From: Porphyromonas sp. COT-239 OH1446
GTDB taxonomy: Bacteria > Bacteroidota > Bacteroidia > Bacteroidales > Porphyromonadaceae
Reading direction: 5' to 3'
Assembly: GCF_000768875.1 (NCBI RefSeq)
Contig: NZ_JRAO01000030.1
Coordinates: 62,001 to 126,000, forward strand
Length of the DNA stretch: 64,000 bases
Of this stretch, positions 17,701 to 24,898 are shown in pieces. The notes beneath the pieces were generated by a model. It saw nothing but the letters and a program-made list of their open reading frames with translations, was not told where the DNA came from and did not search any database. The first letter of the stretch is position 1. Each line of letters opens with the position of its first letter. A program made the position numbers and the translations under genes.

Positions 17701-19176
17701 ATCCCTTTAGGGACACGCTATCGCTTCGATCATCGTCTGCGCTTCACACCCGAGCAGATGATTTTCGATGGGCTCGAGATCCGAGACGAAGGCAAAGGAA
17801 GGGCCCGTCTCGATGGGGTCATCCACCACCGCTATTTCGATGCGATGCAGCTAGACCTCAAGATCTCCGATGCACGGCAGATCAAGGTCTTGGAGAGTAA
17901 TAGCCGTAGAGGAATGCCTGTCTATGGCTCGGCTTATGGGTCTGGCGAGGCACATCTCTATGGCTCGCTGGATCGCCTACGCATGGAAGTCGATCTCGTC
18001 AGCGAGGCGGGCACGGATGTCGTTTTGGACTTTGCACCGACCAAGGCCTCGAGGGATGACCATCTGATCACCTTTAGGCCGCTTAGGACTGAGGGCGAAC
18101 GCTCCGTAGAGGATGAACTCATTCCTACTATTAGTCCCTCGGGAGCTATAGACATATTGCTGCGGCTGAAGGTAACGCCCGAGGCGAAGCAGACCCTCCG
18201 ACTGGGCGATGGAGTGGGGAACGAGCTCAAGGGACGCACAGAGGGTAGCCTACAGATCCATCTGCCCTATCTTGGAGCATCGAGTGTGTATGGAGTGCTG
18301 AATGTTCTCGAAGGGAACTATGTCTTTCGTTTAGAGCAGTTGGCACACAAACGTTTCAACCTGCGTGAGGGCGGTCGTATCGACTTCAGAGGCGATCCCA
18401 TGAGGGCCAATATTGATCTGCAAGCGATCTATGCCCTAACGGCCAATATCGCAGATCTAGACCAAGAGCTGGCGACAGAGGCTCGCCGAACCAACGTCCC
18501 TGTTCACTGCTTGCTCGAGCTCTCTGGTGAGTTGAGCAAGCCCGATATCGCCTTCGGTATCGAGCTCCCTGGAGCTGAGCGAGAGCTCGAGCGTCGGGTA
18601 CGCTCGCTGCTACACTCGGAGGATGCGATCAATAGACAAATGCTCTACCTAATTGCTCTAGGGAAGTTCTCTCCCCGAGAAGATCGTCTCGAACAGTCGC
18701 AGAGTAGTACAACCTCGAACCTGGCTGCCGTGGCCTCGTCTGCCCTATCGGAGCAGTTGTCTTACCTGCTGGGCAATCTGTCGCAGAACGTCCGTATCGG
18801 GACGAGTATCAAGACCCGTAATGTCTACTTCGAGGACACTGACATTGAGCTCCTATTCTCGGGTAGCTGGTTCGACGACAGGCTCTCGATCCATGGCAAT
18901 GTGGGCTATCATGACAATCCCTTCTTGCAAAATACATACATCGGTGAGTTTGACCTTGAGTATAAGCTCAATCGGTCAGGTTCGTTGCGTCTAAAGGCTT
19001 ACAATCGCTACAACAACATGTATCAGTACCTGAGGCAGTCCTTGACGACACAGGGGCTGGGCCTCCTGCTGCGTCAGCGTTTCGATTCGCTCGGGGAGCT
19101 CTTCCCTTGGGCGAGGAGGAGAACATCCCCCAAGGACAGCCCCCTACCTCCTCCAGTCCAAGTAGAGGGCAAGTAA
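14713..19176 (+). CDS. tamB: TamB-family translocation and assembly module protein
   Basis: 1487 residues. TamB/AsmA-like proteins span the periplasm from an N-terminal inner-membrane helix to the outer membrane and are thought to move phospholipid or aid outer-membrane protein assembly. One TM helix (about 17-37, VTMIIVAVWLLLYILPSLLL) is followed by a very long repetitive beta-rich stretch with many S-L-x-L-E-S repeats. The C-terminal DUF490/TamB domain (about 1150-1487) has 'LSGELSKPDIAFGIELPG', 'LYLIALGKFSP' and 'DIELLFSGSWFDDRLSIHGN', then ends in an aromatic YNRYNNMYQYLRQ stretch. The length suits the Bacteroidota members. The next gene starts 32 bp after the stop. Confidence 0.92.
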   Translation: MWKWQFDKRTIRVLRVVTMIIVAVWLLLYILPSLLLRIDWVQREVGRFASRELSQLLGAEVEVERIGLSRGDVIAIDGIKLKDEEGRQVLRAHRLLGTFSWRELLMGQEARIASARLFDLEIELQQDPETGRLNIQHIIDHLSQADSTSNETPIVLNTLLIRDAHVRLLRGADTLLCVERLSTKIDLLRVAADEVSGIIDQLSAQPQWASTLEHLSAQVELRAGRLTLSDLMLRLPHSHLFVPLLSIDTQRPLWRAIERLELHELSLSPLDLMPWLPKLASDHEPLRLELRAEATEEGLSIRGLESSIQGRFYCTLPEGQMRLDADGHYLGVEAQALSWGIRSPLALRLLDLLGIEEASPLRRLSKLSQLQFLGRVAHEEGRRAELSGRLSSSLGELRVRLDLGLSGGELSSLSSELQTEGLQLGPVLEGLIPLDYLRASLQIHAQQQGDLWSGELEAELPEFSWAGESYGALTLRLSPGASSREHHLSLESRDPRALGRIEGDFSLLAGEPRDLSLEINIPHFEPGRLGLWDDPEGRIYELLSSIRLESLGLETPYAQVDLHRLSSRSSIDTLELKGLRATLSSKPEERSLSLESSWLNLRARGSYDLVRLPEQLCSSLLGRLPSLAKLRQRRAQGQTKIHIEARVEHLPLALTRLASLPLSLERPLDFSAHYDEVEGLIRAQLRGDGLGYGGYRFDQIQARLEGDSLSLESDLTLPDGSTRYFDTRLDLSLVGEELRLALALGRDASGESNGSLNLSAQLDTEPDMLSSRPRLLGADIRLSPSLVKVHGQMWAVSPASISVGGDSIMVQNLSLRTQDRSLSINGGLGSEPDDRLSIELERINLGYILSAIGVDFNLVDLDLTGRASGRLEGTRFLAEAELRSDSLLLDGYRVGEMDARLKWDSQEMNIYLNGLVRQEHGGQTKVDGYIRPADGAGIDLRFDADRLGLGFTSVFLSAFSDHVEGRGTGMMRLFGLFDEGVSIEGEVDVDGGQLGIIPLGTRYRFDHRLRFTPEQMIFDGLEIRDEGKGRARLDGVIHHRYFDAMQLDLKISDARQIKVLESNSRRGMPVYGSAYGSGEAHLYGSLDRLRMEVDLVSEAGTDVVLDFAPTKASRDDHLITFRPLRTEGERSVEDELIPTISPSGAIDILLRLKVTPEAKQTLRLGDGVGNELKGRTEGSLQIHLPYLGASSVYGVLNVLEGNYVFRLEQLAHKRFNLREGGRIDFRGDPMRANIDLQAIYALTANIADLDQELATEARRTNVPVHCLLELSGELSKPDIAFGIELPGAERELERRVRSLLHSEDAINRQMLYLIALGKFSPREDRLEQSQSSTTSNLAAVASSALSEQLSYLLGNLSQNVRIGTSIKTRNVYFEDTDIELLFSGSWFDDRLSIHGNVGYHDNPFLQNTYIGEFDLEYKLNRSGSLRLKAYNRYNNMYQYLRQSLTTQGLGLLLRQRFDSLGELFPWARRRTSPKDSPLPPPVQVEGK

Positions 19177-19208
19177 CCACCTATTTACGTTTAACATCGG
19201 TAACGATT

Positions 19209-20156
19209 ATGAATAAATGGCTTAAAAGAGGGCTTTGGCTTGCCCTTGTTTTGCTCATCGGCATTGTGGGGCTCTCGCACTATATGCTTGAGAGCTCACT
19301 GCGCCCCGCCCCTCGAGGTCGAGACCTTGAGGGTTCGTACGAATACATGTTCGATACCTATCCTCGCCTTGAGGGTTGGGTCGATAGCCTGCGGCGTGTC
19401 GGGGGGCTGCTCGATACGACTATCGTCGCGGATGATGGTGCTCGTCTGCACGCTCTTTATGTCCGGGCCTCGAGACCGACTACGGCCACGGCAGTCATCA
19501 TCCACGGCTATACGGACAATGCCATCCGTATGCTCATGATCGGACAGATGTATCATGCCGATCTTGGCTATAACATTCTGTTGCCTGACCTGCGCAATGC
19601 AGGTCTGAGCGAGGGTGATTACTTTCAAATGGGTTGGCTAGACCGTTGGGATGCTCTGCGTTGGATGGGAGTGGCTAACGAAATTTTTGGAGGCTCTACG
19701 CAGATGGTTGTCCATGGGATTTCAATGGGAGCGTCTACGACAATGATGCTCTCGGGCGAGCGACAGGCGGACTATGTGCGCTGCTTCGTCGAGGATTGTG
19801 GCTATACGAGCGTATGGGAGGAGTTCGCTTATCAGCTGGGTCTGATGTACGGCTTGCCCTCCTTCCCTCTGATGGATGTAGCGAACTTGATCTGCCGCTG
19901 GAGGTATGGCTGGGCGTTGGACGAAGCTTCGGCCCTCGAGCAGCTACGTCGTGCTCGTCTGCCGATGCTTTTCATCCATGGCGACCAAGACCACTTCGTC
20001 CCCACGTCCATGGTGTATCCGCTTTTCGAGGCCAAGGCAGAGCCCAAGGAACTGTGGATTGTGCCCGAGGCTGCGCATGCCATGAGCTACCGAGATCACC
20101 CTGATGAATACACTGCTCGGGTGGGTGCCTTTGTCTCTCGCTACATCTCCCGCTGA
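19209..20156 (+). CDS. Alpha/beta hydrolase anchored by an N-terminal helix
   Basis: 315 residues from the ATG at 19209. An earlier in-frame ATG at 19107 lies inside tamB and is not preferred. A membrane or signal helix spans about 5-23 (KRGLWLALVLLIGIVGLSHY). The serine-hydrolase fold is clear: the strand ATAVIIHGYTDNA (oxyanion HG), the nucleophile elbow VVHGISMGAS (GxSxG, Ser at about 174), an acid in FIHGDQDHFVP and the His in PEAAHAMSYRDHPDEY. The substrate is not predictable; relatives are annotated as esterase- or peptidase-like hydrolases. Probably co-transcribed with tamB. Confidence 0.85.
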   Translation: MNKWLKRGLWLALVLLIGIVGLSHYMLESSLRPAPRGRDLEGSYEYMFDTYPRLEGWVDSLRRVGGLLDTTIVADDGARLHALYVRASRPTTATAVIIHGYTDNAIRMLMIGQMYHADLGYNILLPDLRNAGLSEGDYFQMGWLDRWDALRWMGVANEIFGGSTQMVVHGISMGASTTMMLSGERQADYVRCFVEDCGYTSVWEEFAYQLGLMYGLPSFPLMDVANLICRWRYGWALDEASALEQLRRARLPMLFIHGDQDHFVPTSMVYPLFEAKAEPKELWIVPEAAHAMSYRDHPDEYTARVGAFVSRYISR

Positions 20157-20256
20157 TCGCTCGAGGAGCTCAGGAGCAGTCCTACGGAGATCCTATTTAG
20201 ACCTTGACGAAGGGGGTAGATGAGTCTTCGAATGGAATCTCGGTAGAGCCTCACTC

Positions 20257-20401
20257 GAGGTATAAGTAGGACTTCGATCGAGCTCCTATTTATGTCTCAT
20301 CTGCGATCCTACTTGGGTCTCACTTGTGGCCCTATCTATACCTCCATCGAGGCCCTATCGAGATCTTGACTAGTATCCTATTTGTACCTCGCTCGAACCC
20401 T
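20257..20401 (+). repeat. 23-bp phased repeat array 3, with a direction switch
   Basis: Forward units start at 20273, 20296, 20319, 20342, 20365 and 20388, all 23 bp apart. Immediately upstream a unit lies in the opposite direction. GAGGTATAAGTAGGAC (20257-20272) and CTCCTATTTATGTCTC (20283-20298) form an imperfect inverted repeat around a 10-nt centre. Isolated, weaker units also occur at about 20180-20210. It fills the gap between the hydrolase and antiporter genes, and I see no gene in it. Confidence 0.8.
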
Positions 20402-20506
20402 CGGAGGACGATCGAGCGAGTAGGGATGAGGGAGTGGTCGCTTGTCCTCGAGCACGGTCAATTTACCTCTCTTACAAGTCTCTAAGTTCTTCTGCTGTCG
20501 AATTAC

Positions 20507-20514
20507 TATCTTTG
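20507..20514 (+). promoter_or_regulatory. Antiporter gene promoter -7 element
   Basis: TATCTTTG, an exact TAnnTTTG match, 47 bp before the antiporter start at 20562; it supports that start over the upstream ATG at 20442. Confidence 0.55.
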
Positions 20515-20561
20515 TAGGGCTGGATAGGTACCAGTCGGAAAATCTTTTTACACAACATTTG

Positions 20562-22031
20562 ATGGAATATATTGCTACGACCGAGATCATTCTGCTCATT
20601 GGCTCTCTGCTCATGCTCGCTGGTATTTTGGCTGGTAAGCTGGGCACTCGCTTTGGCGTACCTGCGCTTTTGCTCTTCTTGATCACGGGGATGCTCTTCG
20701 GTAGTTCGGGTCTTGGGCTCGAGTATAGCGATACGGGGGCAACACAGTTCTTCGGCACTGTGGCCCTCTCGGTCATCCTCTTCTTCGGGGGGATGGAGAC
20801 TAAGATTAGTGATATTCGGCCTGTGCTTGGCCCAGGGATTGCCCTCTCGACGGTGGGTGTATTGTTGACGACTTTCTTTTTCGGGGGCTTCCTCTATTGG
20901 ATGGGGACGTTTAGCTACTTCTCGATCCATTTGAGTTTTCCTATCGCTCTGCTGCTGGCCGCTACGATGTCGAGCACAGACTCAGCCTCGGTCTTCGCTC
21001 TGCTGCGCTCGAACAATATGCATCTGAAGGAGGGCATCAAGCCCATTCTCGAGCTAGAGAGTGGAAGTAATGACCCGATGGCTTATATGCTCACCATTGC
21101 CCTCATTCAATTCGTTACAGGCGGCAGCGATGGCTCATGGTGGAACATCCTCTTGACCTTCGTCCTCCAGTTTAGTGTTGGTGCAGGTGTGGGTTTCCTT
21201 TTTGGACGCATTGCTGTACTCTTCCTTAATCGGATCAATATTGACAACGGGGCTCTCTATCCGATTTCACTACTCTGCGCTGTCTTCCTAACCTATTCGA
21301 TTGCTAGCCTTCTACTAGGTAATGGCTATCTTGCTGTTTACATCATGGGAATTATCCTTGGCAGGTACAAGATTGTGCATAAGAAGAGTATCCTGACCTT
21401 CTTTGATGGGATTACTTGGCTACTCCAGATTGTTCTCTTCATCCTTCTTGGTCTGCTTGTCAATGCCGAAGATCTCATTGTTGTTGCTCCCTTCGCTCTG
21501 TTGGCAGGGCTCTTTATGATCTTCGTGGCTCGTCCGCTAGCTGTACATCTGAGCCTCTTGCCTTTCTCCTCGATTAGCTACCGTGCCAAGTCATTCCTCT
21601 CATGGGTCGGTCTGCGTGGGGCTGTGCCTATCATCTTTGCTACTTATCCGCTGATGAACAATGTCGAGGGGGCCGATACGCTCTTCAACATCGTCTTCTT
21701 CATCACTCTGCTCTCTCTGCTCATACAGGGGAGCTCCCTGCCACAGGTAGCTCGTTGGCTTGGCCTCGATGATGAGGTCTATGAGCATGTAAGTCTCTTC
21801 GGTGTCGAGATCCCCCAGCATACTGGGGCGCAGATGGAGGAGAGGCTCGTGGAGCACCAAATGCTCGCCTCAGGAAACAAGCTTATGGAGCTGGATCTAA
21901 GAGAAGAGGAGCTAGTCATTCTAGTACGCCGTGGAGAGGATTATATGGTTCCTAAGGGCAAGCTCGAGATTCATGTGGGGGATGTGCTGCTTATCGTATC
22001 GGCGCGTGATCCTTCTGACCAACACCATTAA
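20562..22031 (+). CDS. Potassium/proton antiporter, NhaP2 (CPA1) type with TrkA-C domain
   Basis: 489 residues from the ATG at 20562. About 12-13 membrane spans make up a Na+/H+-exchanger domain (about 5-395), with the family's 'GVPALLLFLITGMLFG' near the start and 'SSTDSASVFALLRS' and 'LELESGSNDPMAYMLT' in the ion-binding core. The ND in the last of these is the pair expected for cation/proton antiport. A short cytoplasmic RCK-C/TrkA-C domain (about 410-489; VILVRRGEDYMVPKGKLEIH) follows, as in NhaP2/CvrA proteins that export K+. Ion choice is inferred. The next gene starts 17 bp after the stop, so the two are probably one operon. Confidence 0.9.
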   Translation: MEYIATTEIILLIGSLLMLAGILAGKLGTRFGVPALLLFLITGMLFGSSGLGLEYSDTGATQFFGTVALSVILFFGGMETKISDIRPVLGPGIALSTVGVLLTTFFFGGFLYWMGTFSYFSIHLSFPIALLLAATMSSTDSASVFALLRSNNMHLKEGIKPILELESGSNDPMAYMLTIALIQFVTGGSDGSWWNILLTFVLQFSVGAGVGFLFGRIAVLFLNRINIDNGALYPISLLCAVFLTYSIASLLLGNGYLAVYIMGIILGRYKIVHKKSILTFFDGITWLLQIVLFILLGLLVNAEDLIVVAPFALLAGLFMIFVARPLAVHLSLLPFSSISYRAKSFLSWVGLRGAVPIIFATYPLMNNVEGADTLFNIVFFITLLSLLIQGSSLPQVARWLGLDDEVYEHVSLFGVEIPQHTGAQMEERLVEHQMLASGNKLMELDLREEELVILVRRGEDYMVPKGKLEIHVGDVLLIVSARDPSDQHH

Positions 22032-22048
22032 CTATATTACCTCATTAA

Positions 22049-23134
22049 ATGAATAAAAATATTACTCGTATCGCCCTGACAGGAGGCCCCTGTGCAGGTA
22101 AGACTACGGCATTGGCCAAGATCATCGAACGCTTCAGCGACTTGGGCTACTTGGTCTATGCCCTGCCCGAGACCCCAACGCTCTTCAGCAATGCCTCGAT
22201 CAACTTTGCTACGCCCGACAAGCATTACTTCTACAATATAGAGAAGGCTGTGCTGAGGTTTCAGCTCCAAATGGAGGATGTTTTCATGGATCTAGCACGA
22301 CAGGCGAAGCAGCCTGTGATCATCATTGCCGACCGAGGCACGATGGATATATCCGCCTACATGGAGCCTACGATCTGGCAGGCCATGCTCGACGAGCTTG
22401 GTCTATCTGAGGTTAAGCTCCGCGATGCTCGCTACGATGCCGTGATCCACATGGTAACGGCAGCTATCGGTGCGGAGGAGTTCTACACGACCGAGAATAA
22501 TAATGCTCGCCACGAGAGCGTCGAGGAGGCTCGAGAGCTCGATAGTCGCATCCTCAAGGCTTGGACGGGACATCCTGAGCTGCATATCGTCGAGAATAAC
22601 GTAGACTTCGACCTGAAGATCAAGCAGACCCTCAAGGCCATCCGCTCCATCCTCGGCGAGGAGGATGGCAGCACGGGGGCAGAGCAGCGGCGTAAGTTTC
22701 TCGTCCGAGTGGTGGGCGAGATCCCCTATGGTGTCGAGGCCGAGATCTATCAGACTTATATCACCGAGGAGGATGGTAGTAGTATTCGCCTGCGCAAGCG
22801 AGGTCTCCGAGGCAATTACGTTTACTTCCTTAGCCAAAAGCATCGCTTGAGCCAAGCCTCCAAGAGTATCATCACCGAGCGTCAGATTAGCCCCGACGAG
22901 TATCTCAACCGTATGAATCTCATCAGCGCGCAGGCACAGGTAACCTCGCATCATCTCTTGCGCAAGAGCTTCATCTGGGCCAAGCAGTACTTCGAGCTCG
23001 ATCAAGTCCTCGAGCCTCTCATGCAGGAGTATGTCCTCGAGGTCAAGATGGCTCGAGGCCTTGAGGTCAAGCTCCCCCCCTTCCTCGAGCTGATCCGAGA
23101 GGTTACAGGCGATGCCGATTACGCTCGTCTCTAG
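22049..23134 (+). CDS. AAA_28 P-loop NTPase fused to a CYTH-like domain (TTD14-like)
   Basis: 361 residues. The N-terminal half (about 1-195) is a P-loop NTPase of the AAA_28 type: Walker A GGPCAGKTT at about 10-18, then YALPETPTLF and IIIADRGTMD, which fits Walker B. The C-terminal half (about 210-361) has the charged beta-strand pattern of a CYTH/triphosphate-tunnel domain (FLVRVVGEIPYGVEAEIYQT, IRLRKRGLRGNYVYFLS, YVLEVKMARGLEVKLPPFLE). The same two-domain order occurs in the animal protein TTD14, reported to bind GTP and phosphatidic acid. The bacterial role is unknown. It follows the antiporter by 17 bp and ends before a strong terminator shared with tRNA-Leu. Confidence 0.82.
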   Translation: MNKNITRIALTGGPCAGKTTALAKIIERFSDLGYLVYALPETPTLFSNASINFATPDKHYFYNIEKAVLRFQLQMEDVFMDLARQAKQPVIIIADRGTMDISAYMEPTIWQAMLDELGLSEVKLRDARYDAVIHMVTAAIGAEEFYTTENNNARHESVEEARELDSRILKAWTGHPELHIVENNVDFDLKIKQTLKAIRSILGEEDGSTGAEQRRKFLVRVVGEIPYGVEAEIYQTYITEEDGSSIRLRKRGLRGNYVYFLSQKHRLSQASKSIITERQISPDEYLNRMNLISAQAQVTSHHLLRKSFIWAKQYFELDQVLEPLMQEYVLEVKMARGLEVKLPPFLELIREVTGDADYARL

Positions 23135-23155
23135 AGCCCTAAGAGGGCAAACGAA

Positions 23156-23191
23156 AGATCCCGTCCCTAGAGAGCTCTAGGAACGGGATCT
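23156..23191. terminator. Bidirectional hairpin between the AAA_28-CYTH gene and tRNA-Leu
   Basis: Arms AGATCCCGTCCCTAGAG (23156-23172) and CTCTAGGAACGGGATCT (23175-23191) pair with one mismatch. It lies between the convergent protein gene and tRNA gene, 5 bp from the tRNA 3' end. Confidence 0.75.
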
Positions 23192-23196
23192 ACTAG

Positions 23197-23280
23197 TACC
23201 CGGAGCCGGAATCGAACCGGCACGAACTTGCATTCATTGGTGTTTGAGACCAACGCGTCTACCAATTCCGCCATCCGGGC
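23197..23280 (-). tRNA. tRNA-Leu (anticodon CAA)
   Basis: The reverse strand folds as an 84-nt class II tRNA: acceptor GCCCGGA with UCCGGGU (G1:U72 as in E. coli leucine tRNAs), D arm GCGGAAUUGGUAGACGC, anticodon stem UUGGU/ACCAA enclosing CUCAAAC (anticodon CAA, reads UUG), a long variable arm and T arm GCCGGUUCGAUUCCGGC. Discriminator A. CCA is not encoded. Confidence 0.97.
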
Positions 23281-23295
23281 TTGGCTTAGCGAGGG

Positions 23296-23326
23296 CAAAG
23301 ATATGTATTTCGGTTCGTTTTCCAAA
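23296..23326 (-). promoter_or_regulatory. tRNA-Leu promoter, TTTG-N19-TATCTTTG
   Basis: On the minus strand, TTTG at 23326-23323, 19 nt, then TATCTTTG at 23303-23296, ending 15 bp before the tRNA 5' end. It is divergent from the rpmH promoter. Confidence 0.75.
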
Positions 23327-23442
23327 GTATCAGTCCCTCTTTACCTCTTTTCTCCCTCTTGGTTCATCTCCCGAGGGGGTCAAGGCTTCGCTCGTGAAGG
23401 TTATTTCGTATCTATCAAACGAGCAGTTCGCAGGAGAATGTG

Positions 23443-23474
23443 TTTGGAGTTTAGGGAAGAAATCACTACCTTTG
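23443..23474 (+). promoter_or_regulatory. rpmH promoter, TTTG-N20-TACCTTTG
   Basis: TTTG at 23443-23446, 20 nt, TACCTTTG at 23467-23474, 56 bp before the rpmH start. A full consensus match, as expected for a ribosomal protein gene. Confidence 0.78.
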
Positions 23475-23530
23475 CGCTCCAAAGTGTCAACGACCTAGAG
23501 AGTAATAAGTAAATCAAAATAATAATCGAG

Positions 23531-23683
23531 ATGAAGAGAACGTTCCAACCATCCAACCGCAAGAGAAAGAATAAGCACGGTTTCCGCTCACGCATGGCCA
23601 CTGCCAATGGTCGTCGTGTGCTGGCTGCTCGTCGTGCCAAGGGTCGTGCTAAGCTGACCGTTTCTGACGAGTATGTAGGCTAG
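23531..23683 (+). CDS. rpmH: 50S ribosomal protein L34
   Basis: 50 residues: [20 protein letters not shown] at the start and a basic, Ala/Arg-rich helix to the end. This is the near-invariant L34 sequence (KRTFQPS, then RMAT..GR.VL..RRAKGR..L). It is a component of the large ribosomal subunit. It stands alone with its own promoter and a strong terminator; the usual neighbours rnpA and dnaA are not here. Confidence 0.98.
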   Translation: MKRTFQPSNRKRKNKHGFRSRMATANGRRVLAARRAKGRAKLTVSDEYVG

Positions 23684-23770
23684 GCCAAAGCTCATCCCCC
23701 CTCGCCCTAGCTCTCGCAATAGCGGCATCATCCTAGAGCCAAGGCCGAGATCGAGCGACACAAAACAGAT

Positions 23771-23818
23771 GAGAGCTGTGCGATGGAACGACAAGGATCG
23801 TTCCATCGCACAGCTCTC
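23771..23818 (+). terminator. rpmH terminator
   Basis: A perfect 21-bp stem (arms start GAGAGCTGTGCGATGGAACG) with loop CAAGGA, followed by the T-rich tail TCTTTCTTTATC. It lies 88 bp past the rpmH stop. Confidence 0.88.
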
Positions 23819-23905
23819 TCTTTCTTTATCCCCATAGTCTCTCTCTGCCGAGGCATCCCCAGGGAGAATAAAACTGAGGCTTGGCATTCTCTTGCACAAA
23901 ATGAT

Positions 23906-23913
23906 TACCTTTG
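23906..23913 (+). promoter_or_regulatory. fabI promoter -7 element
   Basis: TACCTTTG, an exact TAnnTTTG match, 43 bp before the fabI start at 23956. A TTGG at 23881-23884, 21 nt upstream, may act as a weak -33 element. Confidence 0.6.
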
Positions 23914-23955
23914 TGCCAAATAAACGAGTATTCACTCAAAGCAAAACGAATTATC

Positions 23956-24798
23956 ATGGCTTATAATCTACTCAAGGGCAAGAAGGGGATCATCTTCGGA
24001 GCCCTCAACGAACAGTCTATCGCTTGGAAGGTTGCCGAGCGTGCCGTAGAAGAGGGTGCAGAGATCATCCTGACCAATACCGCCGTAGCTGTACGCATGG
24101 GACAGCTCAACGAACTGGGCGAGAAGCTCGGTGCTAAGATCGTCCCCGCAGACGCTACCAGCGAGGCTGACCTCGAGGTGGTATTCCAAACGGCAATGGA
24201 TACCTTCGGTGGGCAGGTAGACTTCGTCCTACACTCTATCGGCATGAGCCCCAATGTGCGCAAGGGTCGTAGCTACGACAATCTCGACTACAAGATGCTG
24301 CAGTCCACGCTCGATATTTCTGCCATCTCGTTCCACAAGATGCTACAGACGGCCAAGCGTCTCGACGCTATTGCTCGTGGAGGCTCAGTTGTCGCTCTGA
24401 CCTACATTGCTGCACAGCGCATCTTCTTGGGTTATGGAGACATGGCTGATGCTAAGAGCTTGCTCGAGTCCATCGCCCGTAGCTTCGGCTACTACTATGG
24501 CCGTGAGAAGGGGGTACGCATCAATACCGTGTCTCAGTCCCCCACCATGACGACGGCTGGCAGCGGTGTCAAGGGGATGACAGACCTACTCAACTTCGCA
24601 GAGGACATCTCGCCCCTAGGCAATGCCGATGCCGACGACTGCGCCGACTACTGCATCACCCTATTCAGTGATCTTACGCGCAAGATTACGATGCAGAACC
24701 TCTTCAACGACGGGGGGTTCAGCTCCATGGCTATGAGCTACGAGGCTATGGAGGCCTATGCTGCTGGTCGTGAGCAGAGAGAGGCTGTCAAGCAGTAA
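23956..24798 (+). CDS. fabI: Enoyl-[acyl-carrier-protein] reductase FabI
   Basis: 280 residues from the ATG at 23956; the in-frame ATG at 23911 lies within the promoter. FabI performs the NAD(P)H-dependent last reduction of each fatty-acid elongation cycle. Short-chain dehydrogenase features are visible: nucleotide-binding GIIFGALNEQSIAWKVAE (about 11-28), DFVLHSIGMSP (89-99) and the FabI active-site spacing Y160-x6-K167 (YGDMADAK). It ends 11 bp before the left 90-bp repeat, whose hairpin serves as its terminator. Confidence 0.96.
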   Translation: MAYNLLKGKKGIIFGALNEQSIAWKVAERAVEEGAEIILTNTAVAVRMGQLNELGEKLGAKIVPADATSEADLEVVFQTAMDTFGGQVDFVLHSIGMSPNVRKGRSYDNLDYKMLQSTLDISAISFHKMLQTAKRLDAIARGGSVVALTYIAAQRIFLGYGDMADAKSLLESIARSFGYYYGREKGVRINTVSQSPTMTTAGSGVKGMTDLLNFAEDISPLGNADADDCADYCITLFSDLTRKITMQNLFNDGGFSSMAMSYEAMEAYAAGREQREAVKQ

Positions 24799-24808
24799 TT
24801 CCCGTCCC

Positions 24809-24898
24809 CTCTCCCCTCTGCCTAGCGCAGGCGCAGCACCAGCCATAGCTGCTGCTCTCTAGCAGATAGCCTACCTCTCTCGAGGTGGGCTATCTTTG
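24809..24898. repeat. Left 90-bp direct repeat flanking the sialylation cassette
   Basis: Identical base for base to 27240-27329. It contains an imperfect hairpin at about 24863-24895 (AGATAGCCTACCT pairs with AGGTGGGCTATCT through one G:U) that looks like the native fabI terminator. Confidence 0.95.

Noticed and set aside
23228-23512. 94-residue open frame over tRNA-Leu
   Set aside because: It covers the antisense of the tRNA and the tRNA and rpmH promoters; not a gene.
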